Part shown: positions 23,261-34,441 of the stretch, one piece after another
Position numbering within the stretch: the stretch's first letter is position 1
Layout: each line of letters opens with the position of its first letter
Notes under the pieces: model-generated
Seen by the model: only the letters and a program-made list of their open reading frames with translations
What the model was told of the DNA's origin: nothing
Databases searched by the model: none
Position numbers and translations under genes: made by a program
NCBI RefSeq assembly: GCF_001411555.2
Contig: NC_049904.1
Location: 24,069,370 to 24,133,369 of the forward strand
Direction: 5' to 3'
DNA: 64,000 bases
Source: Juglans regia
Taxonomy: Eukaryota > Streptophyta > Magnoliopsida > Fagales > Juglandaceae

Positions 23261-23764
23261 ATGGAAGATATCATAGCGTTAAAATATGTGGGGAAATATA
23301 TGGTCTGGTTATTTAAATGTAATTGGTGGGATGTCTCAAATCCTAGGTTGGAAGTACGTAATGATGAATATTTTGTGAGTGTCAATACATCTCGCACATG
23401 GTATGGGGATGATCATTTTGTTCTCGCTTGCCAAACGAATCAAGTTTTTTATTTAGATAATCAGGAGTATGGGAACCCATGGCGGGTAGTGGAGAAGTTT
23501 TCACCAAGAAATATATATGATTACATTCCAAAGGCAGATGAACCACATGAAGAAGATGATAGTCCAGCAAATGAAGAATCATATCAAGAAAATGAATCAG
23601 GCATCAATCTATTTGTTGATCTAAGCCAATATGACATGGTCCCATTGCGTAGAGAAAATGTTCAACCCGAAATAATTGAGGATGAAATGTCGGAAGAAGA
23701 TGAATTACCTGAAGTGTCTAGTGAGGATGAAGGCTACTGGTCTCATAAAACCGATAGTGAATGA
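23261..23764 (+). pseudogene. DUF4216 domain of a CACTA transposase gene
   Basis: Open frame of 167 codons. Residues 1-85 contain MVWLFKCNWWDVS, then SVNTSRTWYGDDHFVLACQ, then QVFYLDNQEYGNPWRVVEKF and PRNIYDY. This is the recognisable order of the DUF4216 domain found at the C-terminal part of plant Tnp2-type CACTA transposases. Residues ~95-167 are very acidic (runs of Glu/Asp), as often follows this domain. The upstream Tnp2 catalytic region is missing, so this is a surviving terminal exon and not a working gene. No function for the domain alone is established. Confidence 0.7.
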
Positions 23765-23848
23765 ATTTCAAACAGATATTTTTGTAAGTATCATTCTTAT
23801 AAATATCCGTAACGTTTGTTCAATAATTTATTATAATTTCCAATATAT

Positions 23849-25450
23849 ATGCCTCCCAAATGCAAAGCAACAAGTGCGCCATCCCAACCATTATTGACTC
23901 CCCGTGTGGTTCATTTGCCATCGATAATGGGCCAATATTACTAGACCCATAACAAGGTATAATATATCAAATTAAATACCACATTTTATGTTCGATTTAA
24001 GTAATATATATCTATAAAATAAAAATATTTAATTCAAATATATGTTTTAATTACTGTATATATAGCTATTGTAAGCCAACATCGAGGTCGAGGCACTACG
24101 AGGGGTGTCTGTATAGAGAAAGTAAGGAAAATTGATAAAATTAAAGTTGATATTCCTGATGGTCATATCGATGGCTCTGGAGATTTGGTAGCGTAGCTTG
24201 CTTCTTATGTTGATTCGCTTACTCGCACGTATGCACCGATTGCTACATCCTCCTGGTCTAAAGTTTTCCAAGATGTGAAAGACTACATAAAAAATCGTTA
24301 CTCGGTAATAAGTTACATTCCAAGCAACTAAGTATATAACATGTTAATTTAAAGTTACTTATACTAATTATTTATAATTTTTGAAAGGATGAGTTTGAGT
24401 TTAATTTTGGCCGACAAGAGGATCGATTAACGGTTGATGAACTAATGTCGAATGCATTCCGGAGGTATAAAGATCGATGTCATGTACACTATTAAGAAGT
24501 TCAGTACTACAACAAAGGTGCGCCAAGCAATGCCACCAAACAAATGGTAGAAGTTTTGTGATATGTTTGAAGATCCTGCCTATAAGATAATTTCGCTGCT
24601 ATCTTTTTTTAATAGTCTATGATAGATGTATTAAACATATAGACAAAATATTTTTTTTTAACAACAAATATTTTTTTTTAACAACGGAGTACTATGAACT
24701 AAGTAAATAAATTAAATTTAACGATACACCATCATGCGAGTTCTTGATTTTTCATCGTTTGTCTAACAAAATAGTAAGTTATTCTAGTTCCTGTTAAATA
24801 TTAACATATAATACACTTTTATGTTTTAAGTTCTAATATAGATTTTCCTTTTGCAGAAAGAAGAAAGTCATGCTGACAATGATCTGACCCAATTGTACGT
24901 TAAAGCACATAAAAATTATGATGGTATTTGCAGCAGTCTCGAAGCACAGGCAAATTACGTAAGTTTAAATTTTTTAAATTTCAATGTCTAATAATATTTT
25001 TATTACTTATACTAATTTTAATATTTTTATTTTTGTAGGACAAGATGATATGTCTTAAGAAAACTGCTGCGGATGCATCTAATGCATCATCTATCAACGA
25101 TGATCAGATTGTTTTTCAAATTCTTGGATCACATTCTAGATATTTGAAAGGCTTAGGAAGTTGTGTGAATCCATCATCATCTTCTTCTTGAGCCAGATCG
25201 AATGTCAACAAAACTAAGGAATTAGAGGAAGCAACAATTGAGATAGATTGATTGAGGTCCAAGGAAAAAAAGTTGTTGATCCGATTAGATCAAATAGTGG
25301 ATCTTGAGGCGAGATTAGAAGAGAACATGCAGAAGACACTGAGACGGAGGTATAAAAAGCTATGCTTAAACAGTTGTAGTCAATTATGTTCCAAAACTCT
25401 ATGTCACCACCACAATTTTAAAATTTATTTTTTCTTTAATTTTCTTTCTA
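23849..25450 (+). pseudogene. Transposase_24 (Ptta/En/Spm) remnant, multi-exon
   Basis: A start MPPKCKATSAPSQP at 23849 is followed by exon-like blocks separated by introns with AG/GT borders. These are 24066-24303 (RGRGTTRGV ... WSKVFQDVKDYIKNRYS), about 24389-24600 (DEFEFNFGRQEDRLTVDELM ... AFRRYKDRCHVHY), 24856-24960 (EESHADNDLTQLYVKAHKN) and 25039-25250 (DKMICLKKTAA). The order F-x-F-N...NAFRRYKxRxHxHY and Y.KAH...DG is that of the plant transposase family PF03004, which encodes the TnpA-like partner of CACTA elements. At least one TAG in the second block and several stops after CHVHY inactivate it. Exon borders are approximate. Confidence 0.6.
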
Positions 25451-25555
25451 TTAATATGTTCCAAAACATTTGAACAATTGTGATGTTTGAATTACAATTT
25501 CTATAATATTAGTATTCTATTTTTAATTAAATTATGTATTATATGATTAATACCA

Positions 25556-25980
25556 TTCGAATATAAATTACTTTTATTAAATCTATTCAAACAAAAACAG
25601 ACCTATTCGAACACAAAATAATGCGTTCGAACGACTACTATGATATACAGTCCATACATTTGTTCGAACAATAAAATATTTGTTTGAACAACATTAATTT
25701 CCAAAAGCCCGTTCGAACGGAACGAGTTTAAAAAATAAATAGTCGGTTTGAATGGACATGATGTATGTTCGAATGCAAGTCATTTTATAAATTTATTGGT
25801 TCGAATGCATAAAATCCATTCGAACACTTCATCCGTTCAAACAAAATCAAATTTGGTCATTTGTTCAAATGAATATTTTTTATATTCGAATGGACTATGT
25901 TGGTTCAAAACTAAATTTATCTGTTCGAACTTATTTTTGAGACGAAAAATTATCGTCTTAAAAAATATACCTGTTCGAAC
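25556..25980. repeat. TTCGAA palindrome cluster 4 (subterminal)
   Basis: Eleven exact TTCGAA hexamers lie in ~425 bp, about 200 bp from the right terminus. Dense subterminal short repeats are where CACTA transposases of the TnpA type bind, so these are candidate binding sites. Confidence 0.75.
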
Positions 25981-26218
25981 GGTTCCACCCAATGTTGTCT
26001 CTAAAAATAATTTTTGGAGACGATTTTTTTTTTTTTTTTATCTCCAAAAACCTTTTGAGACGGTCTTTTAGAGACAAAATAGAGACGAAAGTTTTTTGTC
26101 TCCAAAGCCATTTTGGGACAAAATTGGAGTTTTTTAAGACAAAATCTTATCTAAAAAAACCAAATCTCTTGTAGTGACTATTACTACCATGTAAAACTAA
26201 TGTATAATAACAACTTAT

Positions 26219-26800
26219 TAGGGGTGTAACCGGTTTGGTTCAGTTCGGTTTTAGACATATTTTAAAACCGAACCAGAATATATCGGTTTTGAGATTTGAA
26301 AAATCAATACCACACCGGTTACACTCTAAACCAGTACTTTCAGTTTTACCAGTTCTGGTCCTGTTCAGTCCGGTTTCTTTGGTATATTATATAGTATATA
26401 ATAATATAATGATAATATATTATAATCTATAGTAATATATTATAATATATAATGATATAGTATTAGTATAACTACTAATACAATAGGTTATAGTGATAAT
26501 ATATAGTTATTTATATAGGATTTTAAAATTTAATATTATATTAATTAGTAATTTATCGTATAATATAAAATTATTTTATATATAAAAATTATATATAATA
26601 TAAAAAATCATAGAAAAAATTAAAATATATATGAACCGGTCCGGTATTAGAAAAAGGAAAATCGGAATCGAACTGATTTCGACCGATTTTGAGAAAAATA
26701 GAACCGGTATCGGACTGAATTGAACTCGGTACCAAACCAAACCCACTGGTTCAGTCTGGTCCAGTCCCATTCACCTGTTTTTTTTTCACCCCTACATTTA
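26219..26800. mobile_element. hAT-like MITE with TAGGGGTG ends
   Basis: The left end TAGGGGTGTAACCGG and right end ...CACCCCTA are inverted copies. Both subterminal regions are made of ACCGGTT, GGTTCGG and AACCGAACC words. The AGGGGTG terminus is common in plant hAT-derived MITEs. No reliable 8-bp target duplication was seen. The 64-65 codon frames inside come from the word repeats. Confidence 0.5.
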
Positions 26801-27310
26801 ATGTATAAACACTAATGTATAATAACATATAATACTAATTATATAATAACCAATGAATAATAATATTTAATACTAATGTATAATGTTAAACACAAATATA
26901 TAAATTTATAATAACATGTAATACTAATAATAATAGTTAAAGTATAATAACATGCACTAGTAATGTATAATAATCAATGTGTAATAACATATACTACTTC
27001 TGTATAAACATTAATATATAATAACATATAATACTAATGTATAATAAAATTAATTTGTACAATGGTTTATTTTTTTAATTTTGGTTATGTTTTAATAAAA
27101 TTAAAATTTGAAAAAATATTTTTCTGAAAAAACTGAAATCTGGAAGCCCAATTCGATTAGTAAGAGCTTAAAATTGTCAAATTAAAATTTCAAATGGGTT
27201 AAGCAAAAAAGCTCAATAAAAAAGTCCAAATCCAATTCCGACTCGGAAGCTTTAAGAATTGGAGTCGGAGTCAGAGGTTGAATTCAACCTCCAACATTGT
27301 TGGTGCTCGC
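26801..27310. repeat. ACTAATGTATAATAACAT repeats and GGAGTCGGAG words
   Basis: 26801-27060 is an irregular tandem of ACTAATGTATAATAACATAT. 27235-27290 carries TCCGACTCGG and GGAGTCGGAGTC. The same combination, an AT-rich TAATGTCTAATTA-type tandem flanked by GGAGTCGGAG words, occupies 58850-59830. The two are therefore likely diverged members of one element type. Confidence 0.45.
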
Positions 27311-27830
27311 CTTGGAAGTGACTGTGTGTTAAAAATTTTCGTAATCTTTTTAAGCATCATTTAAATATAAAATATTTTAAATTTTAAATTTTAAATTTTT
27401 CATCTAATTATTACAAAATTTTCAAATCCAAATTTTAAAACAAAAATAATTTTAAAAAATTTTATTAAAATAATTTTTTAACTTTATAATATTTTTATTC
27501 AAAATTTTCTCATTTTCTACGATCCAATAAAACATTTTAACTTAAGTCTCAAGCCACTTCACTACAATTTGCAGAATTCTCGTATCATTTTATTACCCAA
27601 ACAAGCCCATTACAAGTGACCGTCAATGGCTGGCCGTCTCATCTCCTGCACTGGGGAGTTTCTGACCCATGAAATCTAAGGACCATGATGTTTTATTACT
27701 TTTTCTTAGGGAAAAAAATCAATTGCAAGAGTAATTTCCTAAACAGAATTCTTGTATAGAACCTCTTTGTGAACATAAGGAAAAAAATTTGAGAAAAGAA
27801 TTTGAGGTATCCTGATTAATGTCGCCTCTT
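27311..27830. other. Intergenic DNA
   Basis: AT-rich, no gene seen. It ends in the region expected to hold the polyadenylation zone of the minus-strand pyruvate dehydrogenase gene. Confidence 0.5.
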
Positions 27831-28043
27831 TTGCGATCTAAGGTCTTGAATCCAATATGGAATTAGTTCACGATGAAGAGAGCTTGCACACCAGAAGTAA
27901 AACAGACCAAGAATGAAGAAAACCTTAAAAGAATAGTTGTGAGTTTCAGAAAACAAAAAATGCCAACAAATTTAAAACTAAAGAACAATTTCTAAAACGA
28001 AGATTGGTTGATCAAAGGTTCTTTTCAGAAATGGTGGAGTAAT

Positions 28044-31000
28044 TTACTGGCAGAGCTTCTCAACTGCTGTTACAATCTGAAGTGGCTGAACCACGGTCCA
28101 TTCCTCCAAGGTCCCAGCATATGGGGTTGGCACATCCTGCGAAGACAGACATACAATCGGGGCATCCAAATAATCATGGAAATTCTCAGTAATAGCAGCC
28201 GTCAAGCTAGCACCAATCCCTCCAGTCCGCATGCACTCTTCTACTATCAGCACTCGATGCGTCTTTTTCACTGAATTCCCAATCGTGTAGAGATCAAAAG
28301 GTTTCAGTGATCTGATATCAATTACTTCAGGATCATAACCCTTATTAACCAAAGTTTTAGCTGCCTGCATTACATGATACCTCATCCGGGAGTAGGTTAA
28401 AATAGTGACATGCTCCCCAGGCCTAACCATCTCAGCTTCTTCTAGAGAACATATATATTCTTCATCTGGAATTCTTTCCTTGAGGTTGTAAAGCAAAACA
28501 TGCTCGAAAAGTATCACCGGGTTGTCACTTCGAATTGCAGCTTTCATCAAGCCCTTTGCATTATATGGGGTCGAGCATGCCACCATTTGGATTCCAGGGA
28601 TTGATTGAAAATATGACTCAAGACGTTGGGAATGCTCAGCCCCGAGTTGCCGACCAACTCCACCGGGTCCACGAATAACTACTGGAATTTTAAACTGGCC
28701 ACCAGATGTATAGTGGAGCATGCCACAGTTGTTGGAAATCTGGTTAAAGGCTAAAAGGAGAAATCCCATGTTCATACCCTCAATAATTGGCCTCAGACCA
28801 GTCATGGCAGCTCCAATACCCATACCTGTGAAGGAGTTCTCAGCAATAGGGGTGTCAAGAACCCTGAGATCCCCATACTTTTCAGCCAGGTCTTTGGTCA
28901 CCTTGTATGACCCTCCATAATGACCCACATCCTCACCCATAACACACACTTGGGGATCCCTGTCCATTTCTTCTTCCAAGCCTTCTCTTAGGGCTTCAAA
29001 AAGTAAAAGTTCATGCCTGAGGATAGAACATTGACTCATTGACACCCAAAACTAAAAAATATGCAAAGAAGAAAGGCAATATTATTAAGATGCTTCTCAT
29101 GTACTTCTGTTTGGCAATGTAAAGGAAAATAAATTCATTTAGTTACTACCCAATCGCAAATCTCAGCAGAAAGATAACAATAGCACCCACATAAAAGATA
29201 TTCAAATAAACACTTCCAATATATGTTGGATGAATATGAAAATAAGTCTGCACACGAATGCATTAATGATTTAATAGCAAGCAATTGGACCAGAGTCTCG
29301 AGTTAAGAACCATCTATAAGTCAAATAAGATGCATGGCAATTTGAAATATTGGTACAGAAAACCGAGTAAAAGCACCCATCCAGTGGCTGTTAAATGCAT
29401 GCACAATACCCCCGACATTAAGGCTGAGATTATAATTTTCAAAATTAGCATACAAAAACTTCAAGCAGAGTCAACTTCTTCCATTAAACTTTTTTTTTAT
29501 TAATTAATTTAACAATCAGCGATTTATAGTTTCTATGAAGTACACCAGGAATACTAAATATATGAAATATCCAAAAATAAGAGTCTTTATTGATAGCATA
29601 AATGCAGCATGTGTTAATCTGACACAAGAAAAGAAAATGTCAATTGAACAGAAAAAAAACAAAAATAAAAACAAAAAAACAAAATTTACAAGCAGCAAAC
29701 ACGACTGCCAGAAGCAATTTGCTCAAAAAAGCAGTGCACCACATCTGTAACTTAAACTATTAAAAAAATAAACAAAAAGAAAAACAGATGGTGCCACCAG
29801 CCTGGTACCATGCAAACTTATAATAGCTAAACCCATCAGAAACTACCAGAGAAAAGAAAATCTAAGAACTCCAATAACCGACATACAAAGCAAGATGTGA
29901 TTTTCAGATCACATCTGAGTTATCTCTGACCGATACACCTCGTTAGGGCATCTGTGATTTCTTTTTTCCTAAGGGCATCTGTGATATACTATAAGAAGCA
30001 GAGATACCTATAAGGGACCCATGCTTCATCCAAATGCCAAACCTGGTGTCGAGTGGTCTCTATTTTTTCTCCAGAATTTCAATCTAATGCATCATTGTGC
30101 TTAAGCTGGGAGAAAACTTTTTCTAGCAAGTACTAATGCACTGAGGAGATGTAAGAAAATGTTTTCTTGACAAATCTTTTTCAATTCATCTGAAAATGCC
30201 AAACACTGATGGCATCTTTTCAATAATACATCTGGTGCATGATGCATCAAAAGCCCCTCCTACTGCCGCTCCTCTCTCACACACGCAACAGATATGAACA
30301 TTAATTTTTATGTTGAACTGAGTAGATTAAAACCCATATGTTGCCTTTGGCACTGTTTAGGACTGCTCAGTAGATAGAAGCACTGCAGGGCTTCCGGCTC
30401 AAATGCTAGCCAACTTTTCAGTTCAGTTAACATTGTTGATATTGACATGCTAAGCAACTTTGCAGACTCCAGGAATTATGTAACGTTTGATAGTTATTTA
30501 GGCAGTAAAACAACAAATTTGACATGATGAAACTGACTAGCGCTTCATAATCAAGGACTAGATGTTTAAGTAGAACCTCAGAAGTTTGAGGAATATCATA
30601 TTCAATGTAGAAGACCCATTTAAAACCAAATCTAAACTTCTACAAGCATCTCGTCTAGTGGCTACAGATCTAAATGCTATGAAATGGGAAATATGAAAGA
30701 ATCATCTTATTCACCCTGCATAGATTGATGAAACTGGGGGCCAGCGTTTTCAAAACTAATTTATCAAAAAAAAAAATTCACAGACAAAGAAATCATAAGA
30801 GCCAACAAACAAAGCACCGGGGGTGTTAACAAGACCATATTATAGTGACGGAAAAGAAGGGACTTCAATCAAATACAGAGACCATGTAATTATACAGAAA
30901 GTAGTTAGTAAACTATAAAATAATGATTTTATTCGTATCATTTAGGAGATTAATCCTTGGTCCCCAGTTAATTACTTGAAACTTATTAGAAACCACAGCA

Positions 31001-31833
31001 TAATAATTATAAGGAAGCTACCGCAGTCATTGAGAGGAAGATCTATATGAGATAAATCATATTATTTGGTTGCGTTTATCTTTGCAGACCTTGTTAGCAA
31101 ATTAAATTCGCTATCAATGAAAATTCTGCTTCCGTTGCTAGTGTAAATTGTGGTTGCATTATCTTCAAAGTGCGCCAAATAGTACCATCAAGCATTCTAC
31201 ATAGTTTTCATAAGTACCAAGTATTCCACAATGATCACAGAAAAGAAGTATATACCCGGGTTTTGAAGCCGTAGAAGCCGCAGAACTGTCGGGTTTAGTC
31301 TACAAAAATCCACAAGCAGGATCAAAATTCAATGTCCACACAAAAAAGAAAATATAATGAGTGGGGGCAGAGAGAGGGTTAACTGCAACTGCATTGGTAA
31401 TCAACTGCTCTGCCCTGCGCGCTCTCGCGTTCGAACGCGGGACAACCCTTCCATCAGATCTCACAACCAGAAAGCTTGCGTTCCTCTCTGAATCAAATCA
31501 AACAAACACCAAATGAATATGTGTGTGTGTCACCATTGAGAAAATGTCAAAGACTACCACATTTTGTATCGCAGTTTTTCAATGAATCCCAGACTGTGCC
31601 AGCCCAGTAATATAACCAGAACCAAAACCAAACCAAACATGGGGATAAAATCCAAGAATTACATATTGATATCTTGGTCAAACTTTCAAAGAAATGGCGA
31701 GCAGCCAGAGGAATGGAGTTGAAGGAAAACCTGAGAGGAATCTTCGAGAAGGTAGCTGGAATTTGCTGGAGTCGAGGGACTTGGAGGCCGAGAAAGCCGT
31801 TGCAGCACCCACTCCCTGAAACAAGGTGGCCAT
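28044..31833 (-). CDS. PDH-E1 BETA: Pyruvate dehydrogenase E1-beta, plastid (4 exons)
   Basis: Exons on the minus strand, all with GT/AG borders and matching phases: 31833-31731, 31487-31384, 31299-31256 and 29016-28044. They join to 1224 nt, 407 residues, close to the ~406 usual for the plant plastid protein. The E1 component (with alpha) decarboxylates pyruvate using thiamine diphosphate and feeds acetyl-CoA to plastid fatty-acid synthesis. Residues 1-84 (exons 1-3, Ser/Arg-rich, few acids) form the transit peptide. The mature part starts at HELLLFEAL (85). Motifs seen: [34 protein letters not shown] and [13 protein letters not shown] (transketolase-like domain), then [15 protein letters not shown] and DVPTPYAG near the C-terminus. 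The plastid and not the mitochondrial form is indicated by the [10 protein letters not shown] and HSQRLE context. Intron 3 is about 2.24 kb. Calling only the open frame from 29045 would add ten intronic residues and miss the transit peptide. Confidence 0.95.
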
Positions 31834-31938
31834 CTGATCCCCTCCGATAAGACCAAAAAAGAAAAAAAACGACGACACACGAAAAGAGCAAGAGATGGGA
31901 TGCAGAGAGAAAGTGAGTAGGAGCTGGATTTATATAAA
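31834..31938 (-). promoter_or_regulatory. Core promoter of the E1-beta gene
   Basis: A TTTATATAAA TATA box lies at 31929-31938, about 97 bp upstream of the ATG (31831-31833, minus strand). This predicts a ~65-nt leader. The leader region (31840-31900) is rich in TTTTTTTCTTTT and GTCGTCG on the transcribed strand. The overlapping 64-114 codon frames here are out-of-phase shadows of exon 1. Confidence 0.5.
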
Positions 31939-34107
31939 AGAAAAAGAGAGAGATTGAGAATGGACGGAGAAATTGAGGAGCTTAAGCAGCTAACAAGGAC
32001 GAGTGATTCGTGCGTGGGTTGGACGATTTATTTCAGGTTATTTGTAAACATCAAAACCCGCCAGCCTCCGCATCAATTGTTCCCATCGCCGATTCTCTGG
32101 GACCGTCTCTGATTCTCTCTACCTCTCTTTGTTTCCACGACAACGTTCCATCAGTGAATTGTGACGACCGTTGGATAAAAAACATTGAGAAATGAATTTT
32201 TTTTTTTCAATTTTATTATTTTTATTTTAAGTAATTATTATTTAAGCGATTAAAATATAAATATTATTTAAAAAATGATAAACAAACCACAACATTTTAA
32301 TTAATTATATTTTATAATTATTTTATAAAATATTTTATAAAAATAACATTAATTTATAAAAATATCACATTTCAAAACATAATTATAAAAAAACAATACT
32401 ATTTTTTCCGTTGGGCCTTCCTTTAGGATTTTTATTTATTTTTTATTTTATGATTAAAAAAATATTTTTTAATGATATTATGATTTGTTTTTTTAAATAT
32501 TAAAAAAATATATAAAATACACTGGCTAGAACTTCCAACAGTGTAGCTATAGTGTAACTCATTATAAAATATCATTATTCTGTATCTAAGCTCTGTTGAC
32601 AGTTGTAGAAATGAAAAAAAATAGCCCTTGGGCCGAATGGCATGGCTCCTGGTCGTTAAGGTCCATGGGTCCTATTCGTCTTGTCATAAAAATGCTATAG
32701 CAATTAAATATTTAATTATTTAGAAAAGTTAACAAGACAAGAGAGATTAAAATAATAATAATAATAACTTATATTAAACACAACTTTTTATTAAAAAATA
32801 AAGTCCATATAGGTGTGTGGTCACAGTGGGCGGACCCAAGTGGCTTTTCTTTTTGTGTGTGTGTGTGTGTGTGTTTTTTTTTTTTTTTAAGGGTTCTTGA
32901 TTTTTAATTTTTTTAGATTTAATTTTTTTCCTTTTTTCATTTTTTATATTCAAATTTAAATTTGGCTTTTATGTGGTTTTTTTTTTTTTTTTTGTCAGAA
33001 CACATAATTAGGTATTTAGTATCTATTCAAAAGAAAAAGAGAATGCGTTGCAATTGCTTGATAGTTTGAAGAAATTTGCCTATTTTACCCCTAATTTTAT
33101 CAAATAGATTATTGAGAAAATTATGTAGTCTCATATTATAATAAGATTAAGAGACGACTGAACTGTTTTTAATTACCAATTAACCTGTCAAATATGTATT
33201 GAGGAAGAAGTATAAGTGGTTCATGCTGATTTTGTCTCAAAAAATAATATGCTCAAATATAATAGTCCTTATCATTATACCCCTTTATGTTTGAAGTAAT
33301 GCAAAAACAGGTTCGGCTTACTTCCAATTTATCATTATAAAAATTTTATGTGCAATTACTTTTACATATTTTTTGTGCACTTCACTATTATGATTGGCTG
33401 CATCACTTTTTTTTTTTAATATAAAATAATTTTTTTGGTCAATCACATTAATAAAGTGCACAAAATATAATTGATTAGAGTTGTATACGATCAGCCAAAT
33501 AGTCATATGGTCATGTTGACATTTAATTTTATTTTGTAAAATATTGTGAGTGAAATAATAACTTGTTATCCAACTGTACGAATAATGTGAGTAAAATATT
33601 TTAATATGTTATTTTATTTTTATTTATTTCTTATTTATTAAACTTATTTTTCTTTTTTAAAAAAAAGTGATAAACTAGCCAAGTCTAGAGCTCCGCTTAA
33701 TTTCTAATCAATCTCTAGTTAAGTTTGAACATTAAAAAAAAACTTTATTCGAGTTCGAGTTGAGCTCGAATTTTATTTTTTAATAATCGAGCCAAGTTTG
33801 GTGAGACACTACTCAACTCGAACTCGATTCGATTCGATTACAATACTACCTCCTTTTTATCATGACAAATTCTTAAAATAACAATATTTTTTATAATTAT
33901 GCTCATTGAGTTATATTTATATATACATATTCCTTCTTTGAGGTAATCTTGCTGGAGGGATTTTTGCGATTTTATTTGTAATCTGCCATAGATATTTTGT
34001 TCAAGTTGTTGGTCTATACAAAAGTTATGGCAATTTTTATTCCTTCTCAGGAAAATGAAACCTTGGATAATCTTATCGAAAAGCTAATTCACGAGGTTAA
34101 TTACGAG
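31939..34107. other. Intergenic DNA, repeats only
   Basis: Contains fold-back cores (32440-32520), a (GT)n tract at about 32857-32874, poly-T runs, and GAGTTCGAGTTGAGCTCGA-type words at 33745-33835. No gene seen. Confidence 0.5.
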
Positions 34108-34248
34108 TAATGCTACTCATCATTTTAATTTTTATTATCTTTTAATATTATATTAGATAATTGAAAATTATTTATTATATTTTATTTATAAATTTATTAT
34201 CTAATATTATATTATAAAATAATGAGAAAATGACGACAAAATTTATCA
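34107..34248. repeat. Fold-back repeat related to 5925-6092
   Basis: GAGTAATGCTACTCATCATT and the following TTTAATATTATATTAGATAA resemble the complement of the unit at 5925-6092. It ends directly at the next element's target duplication. Confidence 0.4.
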
Positions 34249-34257
34249 ATAAATTTT

Positions 34258-34432
34258 GAGTAATTCTACATACAATCGTGAAGTGCGTAACCGCCGTGTA
34301 ATCACTTTGAAAAAGAGTGGAGTCCACTATTAAAAAATTAATTTTTTTCATGTGGGTTCCATGTTTTATTTATTTTTTTTCAAAGCGATTACGCGACGGT
34401 TACGCAATTCACGGTTGTAAGTAAATTTTCTC
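34258..34432. mobile_element. Mutator-like MITE with perfect 9-bp target duplication
   Basis: Terminal inverted repeats of about 54 bp run from GAGTAATTCTACATACAATC at the left to the complement ...TTGTAAGTAAATTTTCTC at the right. Inner parts GTGCGTAACCGCC and GGTTACGCAATTC pair. ATAAATTTT flanks it exactly at 34249-34257 and 34433-34441. Nine-base duplications and long inverted repeats are typical of Mutator-like elements. Relatives lie at 54049-54222 and 4963-5141. No coding capacity. Confidence 0.75.
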
Positions 34433-34441
34433 ATAAATTTT

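Larger units (their letters stand above)
18938..26176 (+). mobile_element. Decayed CACTA (En/Spm-type) DNA transposon
   Basis: The right terminus reads CCAAATCTCTTGTAGTG ending at 26176, the complement of the classic CACTACAAGA terminus. The left terminus is a worn counterpart, AACTATAAGAAATTT at 18938. The 3-bp flanks (ATT / ACT) agree at two of three positions. Subterminal DNA near the right end contains GAGACGAAA and GTCTCTAAA motifs common in plant CACTA ends. Inside are a DUF4216 frame and a Transposase_24 remnant, both hallmarks of CACTA elements. The catalytic Tnp2 domain was not found. About 30 TTCGAA palindromes are spread through the non-coding parts. The left end is the weakest point of the call. 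Confidence 0.6.

Noticed and set aside
19045..25980. GTTCGAA words as tRNA B-boxes
   Set aside because: No A-box, acceptor stem or cloverleaf around them, and they occur in both orientations as palindromes.
28720..28920. Plus-strand frame opposite pyruvate dehydrogenase
   Set aside because: Antisense shadow of a strongly supported exon.
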